Assembly (NCBI GenBank): GCA_903924445.1
Contig: CAIYBQ010000270.1
Location: 1 to 33,746 of the forward strand
Origin: an uncultured Armatimonadota bacterium
GTDB lineage: Bacteria; Armatimonadota; Armatimonadia; Armatimonadales; Armatimonadaceae
Reading direction: 5' to 3'
DNA: 33,746 nucleotides
Below are positions 1-9,000 of this stretch, piece after piece. Under the pieces are notes generated by a model. It was not told where the DNA came from, made no database searches, and was given only the letters and a program-made list of their open reading frames with translations. Numbering within the stretch: position 1 is the stretch's first letter; each line of letters opens with the position of its first letter. The position numbers and the translations under genes were made by a program.

Positions 1-220
1 ACACTGACCACCCACAGGTAGTTTCCATGTTGCCTTCCGCAGGTATTAGCTGATGTCGCACAACGCTGTCGTTCAGTAACCAATACATATGATAACCGAA
101 AGTCGTATGAGTTTCAGAAAAATTTAGAATTTAATACGAGACAACCACTACGCTTTTATTGCATCACGTACGTTGCACATAGGGATGCCATCCAACATCG
201 TTGAAAGATGATGCACCTAA
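1..220. other. Edge region without a confident gene
   Basis: No ORF longer than 60 residues lies here. Two edge fragments cannot be resolved. One is a plus-strand frame open from base 3 that ends at a TGA at 51-53 (tail PSAGIS), which could be the end of an upstream gene. The other is a minus-strand ATG at 28-26 preceded by GGAAGG, which could be the start of a gene running off the window. The rest is AT-rich (about 115-140) and contains the 8-bp palindrome ACGTACGT. I see no convincing terminator for the minus-strand operon that ends at 221. Confidence 0.3.
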
Positions 221-565
221 CTATCCCCGGAACGGAAAGGTAAAGCGGGCATCACGAAGCATGAACGAACGGCGGCTTGCCATCCCCTTTTTGTTGCCAA
301 GGAAAGCCTCCAGCCAGTAGTTGACAACATCCGGGTCGAGGTCACCCCCATCAGGGCTCAATATCGCCAATTCGTAGGACCATACCTTGGTGCGGTCATC
401 ACATTCAAGAGTCAGCTCAAGCCACAAACCGTTGTGATACCGCCGGTACCGTTCGCGATCGATTACTCCATACTTTTGCAAAGCATAAAGCGTGAGTGGC
501 TCATTGTTTGCCAATGTCCACATTTCCTGAACGATACGCATGTCGCGATCCGATGCACCAATCAA
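221..565 (-). CDS. Hypothetical protein, 114 aa, coupled to M29 aminopeptidase
   Basis: I do not recognise a family. The product is a small soluble protein, rich in charged and aromatic residues, with no signal peptide, membrane segment or metal motif. The track start is a TTG whose last base pairs up with the aminopeptidase stop in the four-base overlap TTGA, which suggests translational coupling. A GGAG lies about 11 nt upstream of that TTG. An in-frame ATG at 541-539 (MRIVQEMW) is the alternative start and lacks a clear SD. The predicted alpha/beta content (LWLELTLE, YELAILSP) and the tight coupling support a real gene. It may be co-expressed with the peptidase, but no function can be assigned from sequence. 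Confidence 0.6.
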   Translation of the reverse strand: MIGASDRDMRIVQEMWTLANNEPLTLYALQKYGVIDRERYRRYHNGLWLELTLECDDRTKVWSYELAILSPDGGDLDPDVVNYWLEAFLGNKKGMASRRSFMLRDARFTFPFRG

Positions 566-1677
566 CCGAGTAAACGCTCCGGGTTCAACCCTTGCAAAAC
601 ATCTGGGACGAATAAGCCATCCTTACGAATCAGGACATCATCAAACCAGATTTCACCCCCACCCCACTCTGGGCGCTGGATCAAAACCATGTCCCAGTGG
701 ACACCTGAGCGGTTTCCATTTCCCGGGGATGCGTATGCATTGCCAGGGGTGAAGTGCAGCGACCCTGCAATCTTTTCATCGAACAAGACATCTCGCATTG
801 GATTCAAAATGACTGGGTTATAGCCAATCGCAAATTCACCAATGCGTCGCGCACCTTCATCCGTGTCGAGGATTTCGTTCAACGATGTCGTATCCGACGA
901 CGTTGCACTAACAATGAGTCCATCCTTCAACTCAAGCCGGATGTCACTGAAGGGCTTACCGGCGTAAACAGTTGGTGCGTTATAGCTGATCACACCATTG
1001 GTGGAATCAATCGTTGGACAGGAGAAGCACTCGCCATCGGGAACGTTACGCTGCCCGAAGCTCATTCGAGCCCCAATGCCATGAATAGAAAAAGAAAGAT
1101 CCGTACCAGGGCCAAGGATTCTTACTCGGTCGGTTTTAGCCATCAGTTCACGAAGAGGCTCGGCAGCCTTCGCCATCCGCCCGTAATCCAATGTACAAAC
1201 ATCAAAGTAAAAGTCTTCAAAGGCATCTGTCGACATCCCCGCAGCCTGTGCAAAACTTGGGTTAGGCCAACGTAGGGCGCACCACCGTGTGTGATTGACG
1301 CGGTAGTCGGTTACTGGCTGACCAAAAGCAGCTTGGTAAACACGCATGACATCCGTCGGGATATCAGATGTCTCCAATGTGTTGACATTTCCCCGGATGC
1401 TTATGTACGCAGCAACCGTCTGAAGCTGTTCTATAGCAAGCTTTGCTTCAGCCTCCCAGTACGCCTGATCGCCAGACAATATCAGCTGGCGAACCAACCG
1501 TGAGCTCTGCGACATGAGTATTGGATACGCCCCAACCGTACGAACAGCCTGTATGAGCACCGATACAAACGCATCCGGCACATCGGTTGTATGGATCAGA
1601 ACCCGTTCACCCTTTACGAGCTCCGTCGAGTGGGAAACCAATAGATCGGCAAGTTTGGCGTAGCGTGAGTCTGACAT
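562..1677 (-). CDS. M29-family metallo-aminopeptidase
   Basis: A cytoplasmic aminopeptidase of the M29 (thermophilic AmpS/AmpT) family, which removes N-terminal residues using two metal ions. Length is 371 aa from the chosen start, typical of the family. Metal ligands and catalytic residues of the family are visible: E216 in NVPDGECF, E281 in IGEFAIGYN, E301 and H308 in FDEKIAGSLHFTPGNAY, and H327 and D329 in SGVHWDMV. The ORF track extends to 1866, but the extra 63 residues are not family-like. ATG 1677 begins MSDSRYAKLADLLV, the expected N-terminus. No SD precedes this ATG; instead TAATAT sits 8 nt upstream. It is followed by a small ORF overlapping its stop. It is divergent from the sigma-factor gene. 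Confidence 0.9.
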   Translation of the reverse strand: MSDSRYAKLADLLVSHSTELVKGERVLIHTTDVPDAFVSVLIQAVRTVGAYPILMSQSSRLVRQLILSGDQAYWEAEAKLAIEQLQTVAAYISIRGNVNTLETSDIPTDVMRVYQAAFGQPVTDYRVNHTRWCALRWPNPSFAQAAGMSTDAFEDFYFDVCTLDYGRMAKAAEPLRELMAKTDRVRILGPGTDLSFSIHGIGARMSFGQRNVPDGECFSCPTIDSTNGVISYNAPTVYAGKPFSDIRLELKDGLIVSATSSDTTSLNEILDTDEGARRIGEFAIGYNPVILNPMRDVLFDEKIAGSLHFTPGNAYASPGNGNRSGVHWDMVLIQRPEWGGGEIWFDDVLIRKDGLFVPDVLQGLNPERLLG

Positions 1678-1685
1678 AGTTATAG

Positions 1686-1715
1686 ATATTACCCATATGA
1701 CATCGCATCGGGCAA
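1686..1715 (-). promoter_or_regulatory. Candidate leaderless promoter of the M29 gene
   Basis: On the minus strand TTGCCC (1715-1710) and TAATAT (1691-1686) are separated by 18 nt. TAATAT ends 8 nt before ATG 1677, so a transcript would start at or one base before the start codon. No SD is present. This is read by eye from consensus similarity only. Confidence 0.4.
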
Positions 1716-1772
1716 TGCCGATATCTTGTGAACCTATTTTGCAAGTGTGGCAGGATAATTGCCATGGAAGCG

Positions 1773-1930
1773 GTAATATTACGCTTCGGTGATTGCTCAT
1801 CGTTGCACGATTGAGCGCGCGATTGTCACACAAGACAGGCGAGAATCGATGAGACCAGGGGAACATTCTTCATCGGATGTTCGTATAGATTTCACCATGC
1901 GGGATGTCCTGTTGCAACGGTGAAACCGTT
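1773..1930. promoter_or_regulatory. Dyad-rich control region upstream of the sigma factor
   Basis: The 286-bp gap between the M29 gene and the sigma-factor gene holds several inverted repeats. They are the perfect palindrome GTAATATTAC (1773-1782), the imperfect hairpin GCTCATCGT/ACGATTGAGC (1795-1816), GAACAT-N10-ATGTTC (1861-1882), and AACGGT-N3-ACCGTT (1916-1930). A TATAGA at 1884-1889, directly after the third dyad, is a possible -10 for the sigma gene. The arrangement suggests one or more operators, but no regulator can be named. Confidence 0.4.
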
Positions 1931-1963
1931 TCAGCACAGTATTGGCTTTGATGGAGATGGAGA

Positions 1964-3022
1964 ATGAGTAAGATGGAGCAGCAAGAACGCCAGGAAGCAT
2001 TGGAGACCGGAGAGAAAATTGGATCCGAGACACTTGCATCCGGCGCAGCATCCACAGATCAGGAACCTGAAACCAAAGTTGATGTAGTTGTGGCAGTGCC
2101 GCAGCCTGTCGAATCTGAAGAAGAAGATGACATCACCAAGGACACCTACCGATCCTTTGAGAGCTTCTTGGCCGAACGTCGGGGTCCTACTGCGGCCACG
2201 CTACTTAATGCGGCGCAAGAGTGCCAGTTAAGCAAGTGGGTCAAGAGTGGCGAGCGTGAAGGTTCAAGCGAGTTTGCTCGACGCCGGGCACAGCTTGCTC
2301 GTGAAGAGCTCGTCCGCTCCAACCTGCGATTGGTTACATCGATTGCAAAGAAGTACCAAAACCGCGGAATCGCAATGGAGGACCTCATTCAAGAGGGAAC
2401 CTTAGGTCTGATTCACGCAGTCGATAAGTATGATCACCGCAAGGGTTTCCGCTTCTCGACGTATGCCACACACTGGATTCGCCAGGCTCTGGGGCGTGCG
2501 GTTGAAAACCAAGGCCGAACGATTCGCCTGCCATCTCACGCGATTGAATCGCTTGGAAAAATCAAGCGTACACGTGAAATGTTGGCAACCAAGCTGAACC
2601 GCCAGCCGACATCCGCAGAAATCGCAACCGAAATCAACCTTCCGGTGGACAAGGTCGATACATTACTCGAGGCTGAAACGCCTGAGCCGATGTCCCTCGA
2701 TGCACCTGCGGGAGATTCGACCACGCGTCTGGGAGACTTGTTGCCAGCCGAAGATGCCACGCATCCAAGCAGCCGTGTATTCCGCCGTGCGTTGCGTGAG
2801 GAACTGGAACACGCACTGTCGAGTCTGACGCCTCGTGAAAAGGAAGTGCTTGAACTCCGTTACGGGCTCCACCCGGATGCCGAAGCACAAATGACACTGG
2901 AGCAAGTCGGCAGACAGCTGCAACTCTCCCGTGAGCGCGCCCGACAGATTGAGTCAGGCGCCCTTGCAAAATTGCGTAGGCAGGAGGTCGGCTCGCGTCT
3001 TCGCGATACCGTGTACACATGA
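1964..3022 (+). CDS. RNA polymerase sigma factor, RpoD-like (sigma-70 group 1/2)
   Basis: A promoter-recognition subunit of RNA polymerase. In order it shows an acidic N-terminal tail (about 1-60, low complexity), region 1.2 (about 62-95), region 2 (about 112-185; DLIQEGTLGLIHAV then FRFSTYATHWIRQA), region 3 (about 188-268) and region 4 (about 282-340; SLTPREKEVLELRYGL and the helix-turn-helix LSRERARQIE). The -35 contact residues of region 4.2 look intact. Region 2.3 has His170 where primary sigmas usually have the first Trp of the WW pair. The protein is 352 aa, short like group 2 or compact primary sigmas, with no classical region 1.1 visible. A good SD (GGAGATGGAGA) precedes the ATG. A hairpin terminator follows, so it is monocistronic. 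Whether it is the housekeeping sigma or an alternative one cannot be decided here. Confidence 0.92.
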   Translation: MSKMEQQERQEALETGEKIGSETLASGAASTDQEPETKVDVVVAVPQPVESEEEDDITKDTYRSFESFLAERRGPTAATLLNAAQECQLSKWVKSGEREGSSEFARRRAQLAREELVRSNLRLVTSIAKKYQNRGIAMEDLIQEGTLGLIHAVDKYDHRKGFRFSTYATHWIRQALGRAVENQGRTIRLPSHAIESLGKIKRTREMLATKLNRQPTSAEIATEINLPVDKVDTLLEAETPEPMSLDAPAGDSTTRLGDLLPAEDATHPSSRVFRRALREELEHALSSLTPREKEVLELRYGLHPDAEAQMTLEQVGRQLQLSRERARQIESGALAKLRRQEVGSRLRDTVYT

Positions 3023-3041
3023 ACGCGCTACTAAGCTAGTA

Positions 3042-3077
3042 AAAGCCCCGATGTGCAATAAGGCAAATCGGGGCTTT
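3042..3077 (+). terminator. Rho-independent terminator after the sigma-factor gene
   Basis: The 11-bp perfect stem AAAGCCCCGAT/ATCGGGGCTTT has a 14-nt loop. Short T runs follow on both strands, so it may work in both directions. It begins about 20 nt after the stop codon. Confidence 0.8.
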
Positions 3078-3110
3078 ACTATTTAACAGAGACCAAACAT
3101 CTGAAACGAA

Positions 3111-3146
3111 AAGCCCCGGGTTGCGAAACACTTCGACACCCCGGGG
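3111..3146 (-). terminator. Rho-independent terminator of mdh
   Basis: Read on the minus strand, CCCCGGG pairs with CCCGGGG across a spacer that itself contains a small CGAA/TTCG-type pairing, followed by CTTTTCGTTT. It lies about 30 nt past the mdh stop. Confidence 0.7.
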
Positions 3147-3176
3147 TACTCAAGCCCGATGCTTACCAACTATGGC

Positions 3177-4118
<942 letters not shown>

Positions 4119-4194
4119 TTACATTCTCCTGTTACAACCACAATATATCGGAAGCAACATGTGTAAATTCTACCAGCCAGTAGGTGCATGGGCA

Positions 4195-4224
4195 TTGCCA
4201 ACCATCACGCTTGACGGTGATAAT
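4195..4224 (+). promoter_or_regulatory. Candidate promoter of the PSCyt1/DUF1501/DUF1080 operon
   Basis: TTGCCA (4195-4200) and GATAAT (4219-4224) are separated by 18 nt in the divergent gap between mdh and the operon. The predicted transcript would have a leader of about 45 nt containing GGAG (4262-4265) before ATG 4278. Assigned by consensus only. Confidence 0.35.
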
Positions 4225-4277
4225 AAAGTAGGTGTGGACAACGGTGTTCCCATGACCTTATTGGAGATGTTTCCATC

Positions 4278-7200
4278 ATGTTTCAACTGCTTCGAACGAC
4301 GTACCGGCATCCCCTGAGTAGCATTGGCTTGGCACTTTTACCAATTGCAGCGATTTCAATGTCGCTTGCGGCAGCACCGCCGCCCACCAAGGCAAAAGCC
4401 ACGTTCAAGGTTCCTACATACAATCAGGATGTCCGTCCAATCCTCGCTGAAAACTGCTTCTCGTGTCACGGCCCTGACAGTGCATCCCGGAAGGCCGGCC
4501 TTCGCCTCGACCGCTTCGCCGATGCAACACTAAAGCGAGCCAGTGGACAGGCAATCATTCCTGCAGACCCGGTTGCGTCCAACATCATGACGCGCATCCG
4601 GCTCCCGGAGACCAACCCACTCCATATGCCGCCTGCGGCTGGCCATAAATCCTTGTCGTCCGCCGATATCGATACATTAACTCGTTGGATTGCAGCGGGT
4701 GCCAAGTACGAACAACACTGGTCTTATCTCCCGATCAAGCGTCCGAAGCTTCCAATAGTCAAAAACACAAAATGGGTTCGCAATGAGATTGACCGCTTTA
4801 CACTGGCAGCGATGGAGGCTCGTGGTCTTACGCCTGCTCCAGAAGCTGATCGCAGAACGCTCGCGCGCCGGGCAGCATTTGATGTAACCGGACTTCCACC
4901 AAGTCCTGTCGATGTTGAAGAATTTGTCCGTGATCCTCGTCCCGATGCCTACGACCGATACCTAAATAAACTCTTTGCATCGCCACGTTGGGGTGAACAT
5001 CGGGGACGCTACTGGCTGGATGCGGCACGCTACGCAGATACCCATGGAATTCACTTTGATAACTATCGTGAGATTTGGGCATACCGCGACTGGGTCATTA
5101 ATGCATTCAATGACAACATGCCGTTTGACCAGTTCACGGTAGAGCAGCTCGCCGGTGACCTTTTGCCCCGCCCGACGCTTGATCAGCGTATTGCAACCGG
5201 ATTTACACGCTGCAACATCACGACGAATGAAGGCGGCGCGATCGATGAAGAATATCTGGTGCTGTATGCACGCGATCGTACGGAGACAACTGCCCAGGTA
5301 TGGTTAGGCTCAACCCTTGGTTGTGCTGTCTGCCATGATCACAAGTTTGATCCGATTTCGACGCGTGATTTTTATGCGATGTCGGCTTTCTTCAACAACA
5401 CGGTGCAGCGTGCCATGGATGGCAACATCAAGGATACGCCTCCGATTATCTTTGTCCCATCTGCAGCAGACAAAATCCGTTTCGATCAAAATGCAGATGG
5501 ACTTGTCGCCAGCCGTGCAGTGCTCGCTGAGCGAAAGAAGACTGCACGATCTGAGTTCGACAATTGGATGGTCTCATCGCGGAAGAATGGGCTGTCGGTT
5601 GCTGAGTCAACTCCAGATGGACAGATTTTGCGTGTGCCTCTCTCAGCGAAGGGCGACCAATCAGGAACCTCTCCCGCTGGCTTGGCAACGTTCACAACAA
5701 GCGGAACGCCAGCATATACTCAGGGCTACCCAGATGGCGATGCGTTTGTCCGTAGTGGCAACCACGCGGTGAACCTTGGTAATGCTGGTGACTTTGATGG
5801 CGCCAAGCCGTTTTCGGCAAGCGTCTGGGTCAAGATTCCTGGGAACGTAGGTGGCGCCGTCATCGCAAAGATGGACGAAGGTGCTGATTTCCGTGGCTGG
5901 GACATCTGGCTTGAAGATGGCAAGATAGGTTCACACCTCATCAACAAGTGGCCTGAGAATGCGTTGAAAAGCGTAACACGTGATCGCCTCACACCGAATG
6001 TCTGGCATCACATCACAGTTACATACGATGGCACGAAGAAGCCATCCGGGCTGGTCGTCTACGTCGATGGATCGCGGAAGGCACTTGAAAATAGTTCCAA
6101 CTACCTGACAGGCACACTTGCAACCAATGTCCCATTAATGGTCGGACAGCGGAGCCAGAGTGCAGGTGCTGAAGGTGTCGCGGTACAGGATGTGCGCCTT
6201 TACAACCGTGTCTTGCAACCACAAACCGTCTTGACGATGGCATCCTATGCACGTGTCAAGTCATTAGCATCGAAGCAGTCAATGTCCGACAAAGAGGTTG
6301 ACGAGCTGTATGCGTGGTGGCTTACCAACATGGACACTTCCTATCGACAGGCATTTACTCGCGTGACGGCCTTGGAAGAAGAAGAAGCATTCATCAAGTC
6401 CCGTGGAACAACTACGTTTGTTGCATCCGAGAAGACATCAGCACCCGAAGCCTATGTCCTTCAACGCGGCGAATATGACAGGCGCCGCGAAAAGGTCACA
6501 CCAGAGACACCGGCATCGTTGCCTCCAATGCCTGCGAAGGCACCAAAGAACCGACTTGGTCTGGCTCAGTGGCTTCTTATGCCTGAGAATCCCCTGACAA
6601 CTCGAGTGACTGTCAACCGCTTCTGGCAGGAAGTCTTCGGAAATGGCATTGTCAAATCCAGTGGAGACTTTGGAATCACCGGCGAGTTGCCGACCCACCC
6701 TGAGCTCCTCGATTGGCTTGCAACGGAATTCCGACGAAACGACTGGGACATAAAGGCATTCTTCCGATTGATCCTGACATCTGCGACGTATCGACAATCG
6801 TCCAATGTCACCGCGGAAAAGAAACGTGTTGATCCGGCTAATAAGTGGCTATCAAGAGCGCCCCGGTTCCGCATGGATGCCGAAGCGATTCGGGACACCG
6901 CCCTTTCGATGAGTGGTTTGCTTTCACAGAAGATTGGTGGTCCAAGCGTAAAGCCTTACCAACCAGATGGTGTATGGGAAGCAGTGGCGATGCCTGAGTC
7001 CAACACGCGAAACTATCGGCGTGACTCTGGTGAGAGTCTGTATCGACGATCCATTTATACATTCTGGAAGCGTGCGGCTCCTCCAGCCAATATGGAGATT
7101 TTCAATGCTCCTAACCGGGAGACGTGTGTTGTCAAGCGTGAACGTACCAACACGCCATTGCAGGCTCTTGTAACGCTGAATGACATTCAGTTTGTCGAAG

Positions 7201-7493
7201 CTGCCCGCGTTACGGCAACAAAGCTGATGCGCGAAGTGGGTACAACGGATCGGCGGATGCATCGTCTGTCGATGGCGATTCTTAGTCGGCCTTGGAAACA
7301 GTCTGAGCTCGTTGTCTTGACAAGTGTGCTTGATGACTTGAAGGTGTATTACAAGAGCCATAAAGCTGAAGCTGAAAAGCTGATTGCATATGGCGAAACG
7401 CCGGCACCGAAGGATCTGCCAGCTGGTGATCTTGCTGCTTGGACGATGTTGTGTAACCAGATTCTGAATCTTGATGAGGTCTTAGTCAAATGA
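4278..7493 (+). CDS. Exported PSCyt1-DUF1549-LamG-DUF1553 cytochrome-like protein
   Basis: A large exported protein of a family typical of Planctomycetota and relatives. Its biochemical role is not established, though it is often near polysaccharide-use genes. A signal-like N-terminus (residues 1-33, hydrophobic run LSSIGLALLPIAAISMSLAAA) is followed by a PSCyt1 domain with haem-binding CFSCH (60-64), DUF1549 (about 165-380) with a second CXXCH, CAVCH at 349-353, a concanavalin/LamG-like insert (about 475-655; DFDGAKPFSASVWVKI, WHHITVTYDG), and DUF1553 (about 756-1015; NRLGLAQWLL, TVNRFWQEVFG). Length of 1071 aa is normal for versions with the lectin-like insert. GGAG lies 12-15 nt before the ATG. 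Its stop overlaps the next start as ATGA, so it is translationally coupled to DUF1501. The LamG insert suggests glycan binding (inference). Confidence 0.9.
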   Translation: MFQLLRTTYRHPLSSIGLALLPIAAISMSLAAAPPPTKAKATFKVPTYNQDVRPILAENCFSCHGPDSASRKAGLRLDRFADATLKRASGQAIIPADPVASNIMTRIRLPETNPLHMPPAAGHKSLSSADIDTLTRWIAAGAKYEQHWSYLPIKRPKLPIVKNTKWVRNEIDRFTLAAMEARGLTPAPEADRRTLARRAAFDVTGLPPSPVDVEEFVRDPRPDAYDRYLNKLFASPRWGEHRGRYWLDAARYADTHGIHFDNYREIWAYRDWVINAFNDNMPFDQFTVEQLAGDLLPRPTLDQRIATGFTRCNITTNEGGAIDEEYLVLYARDRTETTAQVWLGSTLGCAVCHDHKFDPISTRDFYAMSAFFNNTVQRAMDGNIKDTPPIIFVPSAADKIRFDQNADGLVASRAVLAERKKTARSEFDNWMVSSRKNGLSVAESTPDGQILRVPLSAKGDQSGTSPAGLATFTTSGTPAYTQGYPDGDAFVRSGNHAVNLGNAGDFDGAKPFSASVWVKIPGNVGGAVIAKMDEGADFRGWDIWLEDGKIGSHLINKWPENALKSVTRDRLTPNVWHHITVTYDGTKKPSGLVVYVDGSRKALENSSNYLTGTLATNVPLMVGQRSQSAGAEGVAVQDVRLYNRVLQPQTVLTMASYARVKSLASKQSMSDKEVDELYAWWLTNMDTSYRQAFTRVTALEEEEAFIKSRGTTTFVASEKTSAPEAYVLQRGEYDRRREKVTPETPASLPPMPAKAPKNRLGLAQWLLMPENPLTTRVTVNRFWQEVFGNGIVKSSGDFGITGELPTHPELLDWLATEFRRNDWDIKAFFRLILTSATYRQSSNVTAEKKRVDPANKWLSRAPRFRMDAEAIRDTALSMSGLLSQKIGGPSVKPYQPDGVWEAVAMPESNTRNYRRDSGESLYRRSIYTFWKRAAPPANMEIFNAPNRETCVVKRERTNTPLQALVTLNDIQFVEAARVTATKLMREVGTTDRRMHRLSMAILSRPWKQSELVVLTSVLDDLKVYYKSHKAEAEKLIAYGETPAPKDLPAGDLAAWTMLCNQILNLDEVLVK

Positions 7494-8983
7494 GAGAAGA
7501 CAACGGTCAGTTTCATCCACTGTATGAGGAATGGGTTCGACTTGAAACACGTCGACAGTTCTTCGCGCGTGGCAAAAATGTACTCGGTCTCGCGGCACTT
7601 GCTGAGCTGGGAGTTGCATCTGCAGCCACAGCCGTCGCTCCGCCAAAGTATAAAGGTGTTGCAGGCGCGCTTCCCAAGCTTCACTTTGCTCCAAAGGCAA
7701 AGCGCGTCATCTATCTCCACATGGTCGGTGGTCCCCCACAGGTAGACCTATTTGACTACAAACCAAAAATGAACGATTGGTTTGACAAGGATCTACCGGA
7801 GAGCGTCCGTAACGGCCAACGTCTTACGACGATGACCAGTGGTCAAAGTCGTTTTCCGATTGCCCCATCCAAGTTTGCATTCAAGCAACATGGCAAAAGC
7901 GGGATGTGGGTATCGGAGCTTCTTCCAAACCTTGCGAAGTGCGTAGATGACATGTGTTTCATTCGCTCGATGAATACCGAAGCAATCAACCATGAGCCTG
8001 CGATTACGTATATGCAGACGGGAAATCAGCTGACTGGACGACCATGTCTTGGGTCATGGGCAAGCTACGGACTTGGTTCCATGAACCAAGACCTACCATC
8101 GTTTGTTGTTCTGGTGGCACAGCCAACCGATACATCGCAGAATCAAGCTATTTCTGCACGGCTATGGCAATCTGGCTACTTGCCAGGTGAGCATGCAGGT
8201 GTGTCTTTCCGCTCAAGCGGTGACCCTATTCTGTACATCAATAATCCGCCCGGTGTTGATTCGAAAGTTCGCCGGACAACCCTGGATGGCGTTCGGGCAA
8301 TCAATAATCTGACACATCAGGCTGTCGGGGATGACGAAACCCACACCCGTATCCAACAGTACGAGCTCGCATTCAGAATGCAGTCAAGTGTGCCTGAGCT
8401 GACCGATCTCTCGAAGGAGCCAGCATCGACATTTGAGCTATATGGTGATCAAGCCAAAAAGCCGGGTTCGTTTGCAAATACGGTTCTGATGGCCCGGCGG
8501 ATGATGGAGCGTGGCGTTCGTTTTGTTCAAGTTTATTTGAACAACTGGGACACACACTCTAACGTCGCCGGACGCCTGCCAAGCCAATGCAAAGACATTG
8601 ACCGTGCCTGCTATGGCCTCATCACCGATCTCAAGTCCAAGGGGATGTTTGAGGACACGCTGATTATTTGGGGCGGCGAGTTCGGGCGAACCATCTATTC
8701 TCAAGGTGGCCTAACCCGGGACAACTACGGCCGCGACCATCACCCGCGCTGTTTCACGATGTGGATGGCTGGCGGTGGATCGAAGCCGGGTCAGATTTAC
8801 GGCGAAACGGATGACTTTTCTTATAATATTGTCAAGGATCCGGTTCCAATTCATGACTTTCACGCGACCGTGATGAAGCTGCTTGGTATTGACCATGAAA
8901 GATTCGTGTACAAGTACCAGGGTCTGGATCAACGTTTAACCGGTGTTGAGCCAGCGAAGGCGATCAAGGACCTTATGGCCTGA
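7490..8983 (+). CDS. DUF1501 protein with Tat-type signal
   Basis: A member of the DUF1501 family, which belongs to the alkaline-phosphatase/sulfatase-like fold group but has no proven activity. It regularly follows PSCyt1/DUF1553 genes. A twin-arginine signal is visible (RRQFFARGKNVLGLAALAELG, from residue 21) and predicts folded export, fitting a cofactor- or metal-containing protein. Family sequence features include HMVGGPPQVDLFDYKP near the N-terminus, SMNTEAINHEPAITYMQTG in the middle, LIIWGGEFGRT and YGRDHHPRCFTMWMAGGG in the C-terminal half. Length is 497 aa, normal. The start lies in the ATGA overlap with the upstream gene. The twin-arginine signal begins 20 residues in, which is later than average but common in this family. 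Confidence 0.9.
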   Translation: MREDNGQFHPLYEEWVRLETRRQFFARGKNVLGLAALAELGVASAATAVAPPKYKGVAGALPKLHFAPKAKRVIYLHMVGGPPQVDLFDYKPKMNDWFDKDLPESVRNGQRLTTMTSGQSRFPIAPSKFAFKQHGKSGMWVSELLPNLAKCVDDMCFIRSMNTEAINHEPAITYMQTGNQLTGRPCLGSWASYGLGSMNQDLPSFVVLVAQPTDTSQNQAISARLWQSGYLPGEHAGVSFRSSGDPILYINNPPGVDSKVRRTTLDGVRAINNLTHQAVGDDETHTRIQQYELAFRMQSSVPELTDLSKEPASTFELYGDQAKKPGSFANTVLMARRMMERGVRFVQVYLNNWDTHSNVAGRLPSQCKDIDRACYGLITDLKSKGMFEDTLIIWGGEFGRTIYSQGGLTRDNYGRDHHPRCFTMWMAGGGSKPGQIYGETDDFSYNIVKDPVPIHDFHATVMKLLGIDHERFVYKYQGLDQRLTGVEPAKAIKDLMA

Positions 8984-9000
8984 TCGAGAAGGAGTTTAGA

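Noticed and set aside
1678-1866. N-terminal extension of the M29 ORF in the track
   Set aside because: The 63 extra residues do not resemble the family N-terminus and run through the dyad-rich control region; ATG 1677 starts at the expected motif.
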